Below are positions 41,126-51,167 of a DNA stretch of 64,000 nt, in pieces; position 1 is the stretch's first letter; the number at the start of each line of letters is the position of its first letter. Location: NCBI GenBank assembly GCA_035651155.1, contig DASRGG010000028.1, positions 1-64,000 on the forward strand. The letters run 5' to 3'. The stretch comes from CF-39 sp035651155 (GTDB lineage: Bacteria; Chloroflexota; Limnocylindria; P2-11E). The notes under the pieces were generated by a model. The model worked only from the letters and a program-made list of their open reading frames with translations. It was not told the origin of the DNA and made no database searches. The position numbers were made by a program, and so were the translations under genes.

Positions 41126-42058
41126 CTAGCCTTCCCTGCCCTTCACCCGTGGGTCGAGCGCGTCACGCAGGCCGTCCCCGATGAGGTAGAGGCAGAGCAC
41201 GGTGAGGAAGATCATCGCGCCGGGCGGGTAGACCAGCCACGGCGCCCGCACGAAATAGTTCGTCGCGCCGGTGAGCATGTTGCCCCACGACGGCGTCGGC
41301 GGAAGGATGCCCAGACCGAGGAACGACAGCGCCGACTCCGCGAGGATGATGCCGCCGACGTCGATCGCCGCGAGGACGAAGATGAGCGGCAGGATGTTCG
41401 GCAGGATGTGGTTGAACATGATCCTGCGGTCGCGCGCGCCGATGGTGCGCGCGGCGATGACGAATTCGCGCTCGCGCAGGGAGAAGGTCTGACCGCGGCA
41501 GTACAGCGAGATGCCGGTCCAGAAGAGCGCGCCGATGATGATCGTGAGCTGCACCGGACCCGGCTCCCAGATCGCGCCGATGATGAGGAGCAGGAAGAGC
41601 GTCGGGATGGACTGCAGCGTCGTCACGAACCACGTAAAGAGGTCGTCGACGACACCGCGGAAGTACCCGGCCGAGAGACCCAAGACGACGCCGATCGTCA
41701 GGTTGACGAGCGCCGCGACGAAGCCGACGGCGAGGGAGACGCGTCCCCCGTACAGCAGTCGCACCACCTGGCTGCGGCCGATCTCATCCGTCCCGAGCAG
41801 GTACGCGATCGGATCGAGGGCCGGCTTCTCGTAGGTGTGGAGCAGGTCCTGCTTCGCGAAGCTGTACTGGAACACGTTGTCGGCGAGCAGGTCCGCGGCC
41901 GCGGCGAGCAGGGCGAGCAGGCAGAGCACGACGAACGCAGCGAGCGTCAGGCGGTCGTGGCGCAGCTTCCACCACGCATTCGACCAGAGGCTGCGCGACG
42001 GACGGACGAGGACGTCGGTCGCGGTGGTCGCCTTGATGGCGGTGGTGGTCGTCGCCAT
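41126..42058 (-). CDS. ABC peptide permease, DppC/OppC family
   Basis: Predicted 310-residue membrane protein, six helices, first at ~38-60. Motifs: YLLGTDEIGRSQVVRLLYGG and coupling loop LREREFVIAARTIGARDRR; the end LYLIGDGLRDALDPRVKG matches its paralogue at 37405-38346, indicating duplication of a B-C-binding-protein unit. It overlaps the DppB stop by one base. The Thr-rich N-terminus (ATTTTAIKATTATD) is cytoplasmic. Confidence 0.93.
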   Translation of the reverse strand: MATTTTAIKATTATDVLVRPSRSLWSNAWWKLRHDRLTLAAFVVLCLLALLAAAADLLADNVFQYSFAKQDLLHTYEKPALDPIAYLLGTDEIGRSQVVRLLYGGRVSLAVGFVAALVNLTIGVVLGLSAGYFRGVVDDLFTWFVTTLQSIPTLFLLLIIGAIWEPGPVQLTIIIGALFWTGISLYCRGQTFSLREREFVIAARTIGARDRRIMFNHILPNILPLIFVLAAIDVGGIILAESALSFLGLGILPPTPSWGNMLTGATNYFVRAPWLVYPPGAMIFLTVLCLYLIGDGLRDALDPRVKGREG

Positions 42059-43014
42059 CAGCGGACCGAGATCCGGGGGTCGACGACCGCGTACACGATG
42101 TCGCGGATGATGTAGCTGATCACGAGGAGGAGCGACGAGATCATCACGCCGGCCTGGATGACCGGGTAATCCTTCGCGATCGCCGCCGCGAAGGTGAACC
42201 GCCCGAGGCCCGGCCAGCTGAAGACCGTCTCCACGACGAGCGCGCCGCCGACGAGCCCGGCGAGGATCCCGCCCAGCGCCGTGACCACGGGGATGAGCGC
42301 GTTGCGGAGCGCATGCACGAACATCACGGTCCGCTCGCGCAGGCCCTTCGCGTGGGCGGTGCGCACGTAGTCCTGCCCGAGCACGTCGAGCGTCTCCGTC
42401 CGCAGGATGCGCGAGTACAGGGCGATGCCCGTGAGCGACAGCACGATCGCCGGCAGGAGCATGTGCCTCAGGCGATCGAGGATGTCCCACTGATCCTTGC
42501 CGACGGTGGTGATGCCGCCCGTCGGCAGCCATCGCAGCTGCACCGCGAAGAAGATGATGAGGACGAGTCCCAGCCAGAAGGTGGGCACGGCGTGCCCGGC
42601 CACGCTCAGCACGCGGATCACGCTGTCGATCCACGTGCCGCGCTTCAGCGCGGCGATGACGCCGAGCGGCACGCCGATGAGCAGCTGCAGCGCGAGCGCG
42701 ACGAGCGCGAGCTGGAGCGTGTTCCACACGTAGTCGAGGAAGAGCGCGGCCGCGGGCTGGTGGTAGATGAACGACTGTCCGAAGTCGAGGCGAAGGATGT
42801 TCATCAGCCAGTCGACGTACTGGAGCGGCAGCGGCTTGTCGAGTCCGTAGAGGTGGCGCAGGGCCTCGATGTCCTCGCTCGTGGCGCGCGAGCCGAAGGT
42901 GAAGAGCCGGATGGGATCTCCCGGTGCGAGGCGGACGATGACGAAGGTGATGATCGAGATCCCGACGAGGGTCGGGATGGCGTAGATCAAGCGTCGCAGG
43001 ATGAAGGTACGCAC
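42058..43014 (-). CDS. ABC peptide permease, DppB/OppB family
   Basis: Predicted 318-residue membrane protein starting RTFILRRLIYAIPTLVGISI, six helices. Conserved LYGLDKPLPLQYVDW external loop and coupling loop LGQDYVRTAHAKGL. The GTG at 43014 was preferred over an upstream ATG because GGAGGGACA lies just before it and the first helix then starts at residue ~8. A strong hairpin lies between it and the upstream binding-protein gene. Confidence 0.93.
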   Translation of the reverse strand: MRTFILRRLIYAIPTLVGISIITFVIVRLAPGDPIRLFTFGSRATSEDIEALRHLYGLDKPLPLQYVDWLMNILRLDFGQSFIYHQPAAALFLDYVWNTLQLALVALALQLLIGVPLGVIAALKRGTWIDSVIRVLSVAGHAVPTFWLGLVLIIFFAVQLRWLPTGGITTVGKDQWDILDRLRHMLLPAIVLSLTGIALYSRILRTETLDVLGQDYVRTAHAKGLRERTVMFVHALRNALIPVVTALGGILAGLVGGALVVETVFSWPGLGRFTFAAAIAKDYPVIQAGVMISSLLLVISYIIRDIVYAVVDPRISVR

Positions 43015-43030
43015 TGTCCCTCCGCTGTTC

Positions 43031-43060
43031 GGTGGGGGCGCCCTCGCGGACGCCCCCACC
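43031..43060 (-). terminator. Hairpin between binding-protein and permease genes
   Basis: GGTGGGGGCG (43031-43040) and CGCCCCCACC (43051-43060): perfect 10-bp stem, 10-base loop, just after the binding-protein stop and before the DppB ribosome site. Same position as the hairpins at 39325 and 51107. Confidence 0.6.
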
Positions 43061-43073
43061 TCTCAGATCACGA

Positions 43074-44825
43074 CTACTTCTTGATCCACCACTCGTAGAC
43101 GTTGTACGTCGTACTGAACGAGCCAGGCGCGAAGCTCTGCAGGCTCTTCTGCGAGACGGCGAGCACGTTGTTCGCGTAGCCGAAGTTGTACGGCTGGTTC
43201 TCGTTGAGGATCTTGTTGAAGGTCTCGTAGCTCTTCTTCCGGGCGGCGGTGGAGCAATCGCCGTTCGCCGGGTTGCGGCCGTCCTCGATCGCCTTGTCCA
43301 TCGCCGCGTCCTTGAAGCCCGTGAAGCCGAAGCCGGTCACGTTCTTCGCTGGGTTGGGGATCTGGCTCGAGTGCCAGATCTGGTACGGGTCCGGGTCGCC
43401 GCCGAGGCTCCAACCGATGATCGTCGCCTCGAGCGTCTGGTCACCCGTGGTCAGCTTGGTCACAAGACCCTGGAAGGCCTCGGGCTTCGCGACCGCGTTG
43501 ATGCCGAGCTGCTTGTACTGATCCGCCGCGACCTGCGCGAGCGTCTCGCGCTCGGTGTTGCCCGAGTTCGTGGAGATCGTGAGGTTGAACTTCTTCCCGT
43601 CCTTGGCGAGGATGCCGTCCGATCCCTTGACCCACCCGGCGTCCTTCAACAGCTGCTCGGCCTTGGCCTTGTCGTACTTGTACTGCTCGAGCGGCGTGCT
43701 CGGGTACGCCCACTGCACCGGCACGTGGTGCGCGACCTGCTTGGTCGCCTCGCCGAAGACCACGGCCTTGATGACCGCGTCCATGTCGATGCCGTACGCG
43801 AGGGCCTGGCGGACGCGCTTGTCCGCGAGGCCGACCGCGGTCGGGCTGAGGGTGTTCCAGCCGATGAAGGTGTAGCCGAGGTTCTGGTACTTCGTGATCT
43901 TCACGCTGTCGACGGTCTGCATGTCGGCGAGGTCCTTGGCCTGGATCGAGCCGAAGGTGAGCTCGCCCGTCTTCAGGCCGTTGGTGATCGCCGTCTGGTT
44001 CGCGACCACCTTGTAGACGTACTCGTCGACGTTCGGCGCACCCTGCCAGTACTTGTCGTTCTTGCCGAGGATGACCTGGTCGCTCTTGCGCCATTCCTTG
44101 AACAGGAACGGCCCGCTCACCACCTGGGGGTTGGTGTTCTCCGGAGCGTTGTCGAAGTCCTCGGGCTTCGACGTCGCCGTCAGGTACTTGCCGAAGACCT
44201 GGGTCGGCAGCGGGCTGCCGACCGCGCCCGCGAGGTCGAGGATCGCGGGGCACGAGACCTTCGTCATCTTGACCGAGAACTTCTTGGGGTTCGAGCTGTC
44301 GATCGAGATGCCGGAGATCGTCGTGGCCTTGCCGTCCTTGAAGTCGTTGAAGCCCTGGACGTCCTGGAAGTTCGACTTGCGGACGGTCTTCGCGGACTTG
44401 GCGACCGCCGTGACGGCGGTGAGCCAGTCCTGCCCGGTGATCGGCTTGCCGTCCGACCAGTTCGCCTTGTCGTTGATCGTGAACGTGTACGTGAGGCCGT
44501 CCTGCGACGTCGTGTACGACGCCATGCGCGGCTTCACCTCACCCGACTTCGGGTCCTGCTGAATGAGCGTGTCGTACAGGAGACCGGTGATGCGTCCAGA
44601 CGCGGTGTCGTTGACGAGCACCGGCTGCATGGTCGCGATGTCCGAGATGGTCCCCTCGATGATGCGGCCGCCCTGCTGCGGCTTCTCGCTTGCGGCGGCG
44701 CTGGCGCTTGCGCTTGCTCCTGGGCCGGAACTCGCTGACGGCGTTCCCCCCGCGCAGGCCGTCGCGACGAGCGTGCTCGCCGCGAGAGCTGCGATGAGAG
44801 CGCGCCCTGTGCGTGGGTGGCTCAT
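43074..44825 (-). CDS. Family 5 extracellular solute-binding lipoprotein (peptide ABC transporter)
   Basis: Predicted 583-residue lipoprotein; signal peptide with lipobox ATAC (Cys at 24) and a long Ala/Ser linker. The mature domain starts QQGGRIIEGTISDIATMQPV, with NWSDGKPITGQDW and SGPFLFKEW. Paralogue of the proteins at 39377 and 45016, with the shared Cys pair (VSCPA and DCSTAARKK). A ribosome site (AAAGGAGC) and a TAGACT -10 box lie upstream, so it heads a unit with the DppB and DppC genes that follow. Confidence 0.94.
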   Translation of the reverse strand: MSHPRTGRALIAALAASTLVATACAGGTPSASSGPGASASASAAASEKPQQGGRIIEGTISDIATMQPVLVNDTASGRITGLLYDTLIQQDPKSGEVKPRMASYTTSQDGLTYTFTINDKANWSDGKPITGQDWLTAVTAVAKSAKTVRKSNFQDVQGFNDFKDGKATTISGISIDSSNPKKFSVKMTKVSCPAILDLAGAVGSPLPTQVFGKYLTATSKPEDFDNAPENTNPQVVSGPFLFKEWRKSDQVILGKNDKYWQGAPNVDEYVYKVVANQTAITNGLKTGELTFGSIQAKDLADMQTVDSVKITKYQNLGYTFIGWNTLSPTAVGLADKRVRQALAYGIDMDAVIKAVVFGEATKQVAHHVPVQWAYPSTPLEQYKYDKAKAEQLLKDAGWVKGSDGILAKDGKKFNLTISTNSGNTERETLAQVAADQYKQLGINAVAKPEAFQGLVTKLTTGDQTLEATIIGWSLGGDPDPYQIWHSSQIPNPAKNVTGFGFTGFKDAAMDKAIEDGRNPANGDCSTAARKKSYETFNKILNENQPYNFGYANNVLAVSQKSLQSFAPGSFSTTYNVYEWWIKK

Positions 44826-44869
44826 GGTCCCCTCTCTCGCTCCTTTCGGTGCGTACCCCTATGGGAATC

Positions 44870-44900
44870 GCCAGAGTCTAGCGGCGGTATGTGGCCGCCG
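44870..44900 (-). promoter_or_regulatory. Promoter region with inverted repeat upstream of the 43074-44825 gene
   Basis: On the minus strand TAGACT (near 44875-44880) serves as a -10 candidate. Immediately upstream CGGCGG (44882-44887) and CCGCCG (44895-44900) form an inverted repeat in the spacer region, a plausible operator. No obvious -35. Confidence 0.4.
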
Positions 44901-44936
44901 TTACAGTCCGGTACCGCGTTTCCGTGACCCCTGTTC

Positions 44937-44964
44937 AACCCGTGAGGGCGCCGCCCGGCGGGTT
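44937..44964 (-). terminator. Hairpin downstream of the 45016-46716 gene
   Basis: AACCCG (44937-44942) pairs with CGGGTT (44959-44964), with a further GGGCG/CGCCC pairing inside (44946-44956). It lies about 50 bases after the binding-protein stop, before the next promoter. No strong U-tract. Confidence 0.45.
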
Positions 44965-45015
44965 TCCTGTGATCCGCGCGGCGGGGCCGCACGTATGCGC
45001 ACCATCCTGGAGAGG

Positions 45016-46716
45016 TCAGCGCGCCAGCCACCAGCGCTCGATGTCGCCGTAGGTCGAGAAGGTCCCCGGGTCGAGCCCGCGGAGCGCCCGCGTGGCGACG
45101 AGGAGCGTCGTCGGCGAGAAGCCGAAATCGTACGGCTGCGCATCGTTCAGCAGCCGGTTCAAGGCGTCGTAGCTCTTCTTCCGTGTCGCCTCGGCGCAGT
45201 CGCCGTCGGCCGGCGTGCGCGCGGCCTCGATGAGCCGGTCCGCGTCGGGCGAGCTGAACGAGCCGAAGTTGTATCCGGTGGTCCGCTTCGCGGGGTCTGG
45301 GATCGCGCTCGAATGCCAGATGCCGAAGGGATCGGGCTCGACGTTGAGACGCCAGCCGATGATCCAGGCCGGCACGTCCTCGGACCGGCTGCTCAGCATG
45401 TCGACCATCGTGTCGAAGGGCACGAGACGCGGAGTGACGCGCACGCCGATCTGCCCGTACTGATCGATCACCGTCTGGAGCAGCGTCTCGCGCAGCTTGT
45501 TCCCCGAGTTCGTCATCACGGCGATCTCGAGCGGCTTCCCGTCCTTCTGGTAGACGCCGTCCGCGCCGCGCGCGAATCCCGCCCGCTTCAGCAGATCCTC
45601 CGCCTTCGCCCGGTCGTACGGATAGCGAGCGAGCGTCACGGGATCGGCGGCCGCCCATGACGACGCGAGGTGATGCTGGTACACGCGCACGCCCTGCCCG
45701 GAGAGCATCTGCTGGACGACGGCATCCATGTCGAGGCCGTACGCGAGCGCCTGCCGCACGCGCTTGTCCGCGAGCGCGGGGACGCTCGCGCTCTTCAGGT
45801 TCCAGCCGATGTAGTCGTAGGAAAGATCCTGGTACGAGTACACGCGGAGCGTGTCGCGCTTGCGGACATCGGCGAGATCCTTCGGCTCGATCGTGCCGAA
45901 GTTGATCTCACCGCGCTTGAGCTGCGTCGCGAGCGTCGTGACGTCCGCGACGATCTTCAGCACGTAGCCATCCAGGTACGGCGCGCCGCGGAAGTAGGAC
46001 TCGTTCCGATCGAGCGCGATCTCGTCGCCCGGCTTCCACTGGTGGAAGACGAACGGTCCGCTCGTCACCGTCGGCGCCATGTTCTCCGGCGCGTCGTCGA
46101 CGCGCGCGTCCACGTCCTCGAGGTACTTGCCGTACACGTGCGCCGGCAGCGGTCCCGCCGCGGCGCCGAAGGCGTTCGTGAGCGCGGGGCAGAAGACGCG
46201 CTTGAACTTCACCGAGAAGCTCTTCGCGTCGAGCGGATCGATGGTGATGCCGCTGATCGTCGTGCTCTTCCCCGCGCGGTACTCGTCGAATCCGACGATG
46301 TCCTGAAAGCTCGCGGCGCGCACGGTCTTCTTGCTCCGCGCGACGGCCTTCACGCCGGTGACGTAGTCGCCGGCCACGATCGGCTTTCCGTCCGACCACA
46401 CCGCGCCCGGCTCGATGCGCCAGCGGTAGGTCAGGCCGTCGGCGGACACCGTCCAGCTCGCGAGGTTCGGCTTGATCTCGCCGGTCCTCGCGTCGACGCG
46501 GAAGAGCGTGTCGTACAGGAGACCGCTGACCGTGAGCGATGCCGCGTCGTTCGCGAGGAACGGCGCGAACGTCTTCGCGTCCGTGAAGGATCCCTCGATG
46601 AGCCGCCCGCCGCGGACCGGTGCGCCGTCCGTCTCGGATGCCGAAGGCAGCGGCGCGACCGACGCCGGCTGGCACGCCATGACGACGACCGTCACGACCA
46701 CGACGAATCGCCTCAC
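45016..46716 (-). CDS. Family 5 extracellular solute-binding lipoprotein (peptide ABC transporter)
   Basis: Predicted 566-residue lipoprotein. Start at the GTG at 46716 gives RRFVVVVTVVVMAC with the lipobox Cys at 15; upstream codons to 46761 are not needed. Mature domain: RGGRLIEGSFTDAKTFAPFL, VWSDGKPIVAGDY, SGPFVFHQW. Third member of the paralogous set, with the Cys pair in VFCPA and DCAEATRKK. It has no permease gene directly after it; a hairpin and then the next binding protein follow. It may feed the neighbouring permeases. Confidence 0.92.
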   Translation of the reverse strand: MRRFVVVVTVVVMACQPASVAPLPSASETDGAPVRGGRLIEGSFTDAKTFAPFLANDAASLTVSGLLYDTLFRVDARTGEIKPNLASWTVSADGLTYRWRIEPGAVWSDGKPIVAGDYVTGVKAVARSKKTVRAASFQDIVGFDEYRAGKSTTISGITIDPLDAKSFSVKFKRVFCPALTNAFGAAAGPLPAHVYGKYLEDVDARVDDAPENMAPTVTSGPFVFHQWKPGDEIALDRNESYFRGAPYLDGYVLKIVADVTTLATQLKRGEINFGTIEPKDLADVRKRDTLRVYSYQDLSYDYIGWNLKSASVPALADKRVRQALAYGLDMDAVVQQMLSGQGVRVYQHHLASSWAAADPVTLARYPYDRAKAEDLLKRAGFARGADGVYQKDGKPLEIAVMTNSGNKLRETLLQTVIDQYGQIGVRVTPRLVPFDTMVDMLSSRSEDVPAWIIGWRLNVEPDPFGIWHSSAIPDPAKRTTGYNFGSFSSPDADRLIEAARTPADGDCAEATRKKSYDALNRLLNDAQPYDFGFSPTTLLVATRALRGLDPGTFSTYGDIERWWLAR

Positions 46717-46806
46717 GCCCACAAGTCTCCCTTGGCCGTCGAGCCACAAGGTGTCATTCAAGGACTGAACGAGGCACGCCGCGACAAGGGACCGGATCTG
46801 CGCCCA

Positions 46807-46848
46807 GCCGGCCCGTGCGCGAAGCGCGCCGTGCGACGGCGGGCCGGC
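46807..46848 (-). terminator. Hairpin after the oppF gene
   Basis: GCCGGCCCG (46807-46815) and CGGGCCGGC (46840-46848) form a 9-bp perfect stem; the loop holds a smaller GCGCG/CGCGC hairpin. It lies about 70 bases downstream of the oppF stop on the minus strand and before the next binding-protein gene; the likely end of the opp operon. Confidence 0.5.
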
Positions 46849-46918
46849 GTAGCCAGCCGCGAGCGAGGGCAGGCCGCCCGCGCCCCCGGGTCCGCCCCGC
46901 CTCAGACCGACGCGATAC

Positions 46919-47974
<1,056 letters not shown>

Positions 47975-47981
47975 CTCGTCA

Positions 47982-49088
<1,107 letters not shown>

Positions 49089-49129
49089 TCACCCCTTCCA
49101 GGAATCCCGCGACAGTCTAGCCAGAGAAG

Positions 49130-50095
49130 CTACGCCTTCATCCGGGGATCGAGGGCGTCACGCAGCCCATCGCCCAGGAAGGTGAAGGCGAGCATCACCA
49201 CGGAGATGCAGAGCGCGGGCAGCAGCACCGGCCACGCGCTGGTCGAGAAGACGGTGAAGCCCTCGTTGATCATGACGCCCCACGACGGCGTGGGCGGCTT
49301 GATCCCGATGCCGAAGAACGACAGGGTGGCCTCGGCCAGCATGGCGTTCGGGATACCGAAGGCCACGGACACGATGACCGGCGCCAGGAGGTTCGGGAAC
49401 AGGTGCCGGGTCATGATCCGGGTCGCCGGCGCGCCGATCGAGCGCGCCGCCTCCACGAACTCGCGCTCCTTCAGCGAGAGGACTTGGCCGCGCACCAGCC
49501 GGGCGAGGCCGACCCAGTTCACGATCGCGATCGCGACGAAGATGAGGAGCAGGCCGCCCTGGATGTCGCCGACGGCCGTGTTGCGCAGCGTGGCCATGAT
49601 GATGAAGAGGAAGAGCAGGTCCGGGAAGGCGTAGATGACGTCGGTGATCCGCATGAGGAGCTGGTCGATCCAACCGCCGTTGTAGCCGGCGACGAGCCCG
49701 ATGCTCACGCCCATCAGGAAGATGATCGAGACGGGGACGAAGCCCACGAGCATCGAGATGCGCGTCGACCACAGGAGCCGCGTGAGGATGTCGCGGCCGA
49801 GCTGGTCGCTCCCGAGCGGATAGTCCGGGTAGCGGTAGGGCGAGTTGACCCAGAACGGCTCCATCAGGTTGTGCGCCGTGTCCTGGCGGTTGATCGGGTC
49901 GTTGATGATCTTCCAGTCCGTGAGCAGCGGCACGATCAAGGCGATGACCATGAAGAGCACCACGATGACCATGCCGGCGACGGCGGCGTGGTTCCGGCGA
50001 AGGCGATACCACGCGTCCTGCCACAGCGATCGCTGCTTGCGAACGAGGACGTTGAGCTCGGCGGAGCGCTCCTGGGCGGTCGTCGCGGTCGCCAC
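49130..50095 (-). CDS. oppC: Oligopeptide ABC transporter permease OppC/DppC
   Basis: Predicted 321-residue membrane protein with six helices; YPLGSDQLGRDILTRLLW and coupling loop LKEREFVEAARSIGAPATR identify the family. The first external loop (NDPINRQDTAHNLMEPF) is longer than in the two DppC paralogues nearby. The GTG start lies two bases after the oppB stop. Operon order SBP-oppB-oppC-oppD-oppF is complete. Confidence 0.95.
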   Translation of the reverse strand: MATATTAQERSAELNVLVRKQRSLWQDAWYRLRRNHAAVAGMVIVVLFMVIALIVPLLTDWKIINDPINRQDTAHNLMEPFWVNSPYRYPDYPLGSDQLGRDILTRLLWSTRISMLVGFVPVSIIFLMGVSIGLVAGYNGGWIDQLLMRITDVIYAFPDLLFLFIIMATLRNTAVGDIQGGLLLIFVAIAIVNWVGLARLVRGQVLSLKEREFVEAARSIGAPATRIMTRHLFPNLLAPVIVSVAFGIPNAMLAEATLSFFGIGIKPPTPSWGVMINEGFTVFSTSAWPVLLPALCISVVMLAFTFLGDGLRDALDPRMKA

Positions 50096-50097
50096 GC

Positions 50098-51027
50098 CTA
50101 TTTCGCGACCTTGATGCGCGGGTCGAGCACGCCGTAGACGAGGTCGACGGACAGATTCGCGAGCGAGATCAGGAGCGCGTAGAGCAGGTACACGGCCATG
50201 ATCAGCGGGTAGTCACGGCCGAGGATGCTCTGGAGGAACAGCCGACCGATGCCCGGGATGCTGAAGAGCCCCTCGATGATGATCGATCCGGTGATCAGAC
50301 CCGCGGTCGCGGGCCCCACGATCGTCGCGACGGGGATCATCGCGTTCTTCATCACGTGCGCCACGATGACGACCTGCTCGCGCAGCCCCTTCGCGCGCGC
50401 GGTGCGCACGTAGTCCTGGCGGATCGCCTCGAGCATGCTCGCGCGCGTGATGCGCGTGAGGAAGGCCATCGGCCCGAGCGCGAGGATCACCGTGGGTAAC
50501 ACCCAGTGCGCCGGCGTGCTCCAGCCGACGAACGGGAACATGTGGAACGCGACGCCGAAGATGTAGATGGCGAATATCCCGAGCACGAACGACGGGATCG
50601 TCGTCCCGACCGTCGCGAAGAACAGGCTGCCGTAGTCGACCGCGGAGTTCTGTTTGAGCGCGCTCACCACGCCGAGCGGCAGCGCGAAGGCGATGGCCAC
50701 GAGGAGAGCCTGGATGCCGAGCTGGGCGCTGACCGGGAAGCCGTCGCCGATGATGTCGGAGACCGGACGGCCGCTCCGGAAGCTGTTGCCGAAATCGAAG
50801 CGGGCGAGATTCTCGAGGTAGAGGATGAACTGCTCGTGGACCGGCTTGTCGACGCCGTAGAGGCGCTCGAGCCGAAGGATCGTCGCCAGCGGGAGCTGCT
50901 TGTCACCCACGGCCTTCGCGTCGAACGGCGATCCGGGCGCCGCGTGGGCGAGGAAGAAGACGATGACCGCGACGAAGAACATGGTGGGGATGAGCAGGAG
51001 CAGCCGTCGGATCGTGTATTTCAGCAT
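50098..51027 (-). CDS. oppB: Oligopeptide ABC transporter permease OppB/DppB
   Basis: Predicted 309-residue membrane protein starting LKYTIRRLLLLIPTMFFVAV, six helices, coupling loop IRQDYVRTARAKGL. The ATG at 51027 begins the conserved first helix; upstream in-frame codons run through a GGAGG and have no better start. The gene lies after the OppA-like binding protein, separated by a hairpin and an AT-rich inverted repeat. Confidence 0.94.
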   Translation of the reverse strand: MLKYTIRRLLLLIPTMFFVAVIVFFLAHAAPGSPFDAKAVGDKQLPLATILRLERLYGVDKPVHEQFILYLENLARFDFGNSFRSGRPVSDIIGDGFPVSAQLGIQALLVAIAFALPLGVVSALKQNSAVDYGSLFFATVGTTIPSFVLGIFAIYIFGVAFHMFPFVGWSTPAHWVLPTVILALGPMAFLTRITRASMLEAIRQDYVRTARAKGLREQVVIVAHVMKNAMIPVATIVGPATAGLITGSIIIEGLFSIPGIGRLFLQSILGRDYPLIMAVYLLYALLISLANLSVDLVYGVLDPRIKVAK

Positions 51028-51059
51028 CGAATGACGCGCATTCCTCCACCCCTGTCGAC

Positions 51060-51082
51060 TATCGCGAGTGTATACCGCGATA
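51060..51082. promoter_or_regulatory. Operator-like inverted repeat before oppB
   Basis: TATCGCG (51060-51066) and CGCGATA (51076-51082), perfect 7-bp arms with the 9-base spacer agtgtatac. AT-rich for this genome, with TATACACT readable as a -10 on the minus strand. It may hold a regulated internal promoter for oppBCDF. Confidence 0.45.
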
Positions 51083-51106
51083 CGGTCGAAGACGCTCCAA
51101 AACCGG

Positions 51107-51134
51107 CGAGGGCCGGCCTCGCGGCCGGCCCTCG
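51107..51134 (-). terminator. Hairpin between oppA-like gene and oppB
   Basis: CGAGGGCCGGC (51107-51117) and GCCGGCCCTCG (51124-51134): perfect 11-bp stem with a 6-base loop, about 35 bases after the binding-protein stop. Same position as hairpins at 39325 and 43031. Confidence 0.65.
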
Positions 51135-51167
51135 TTCGGTCAGCGGAGCGGGTCGCCCCGCGGCGAA

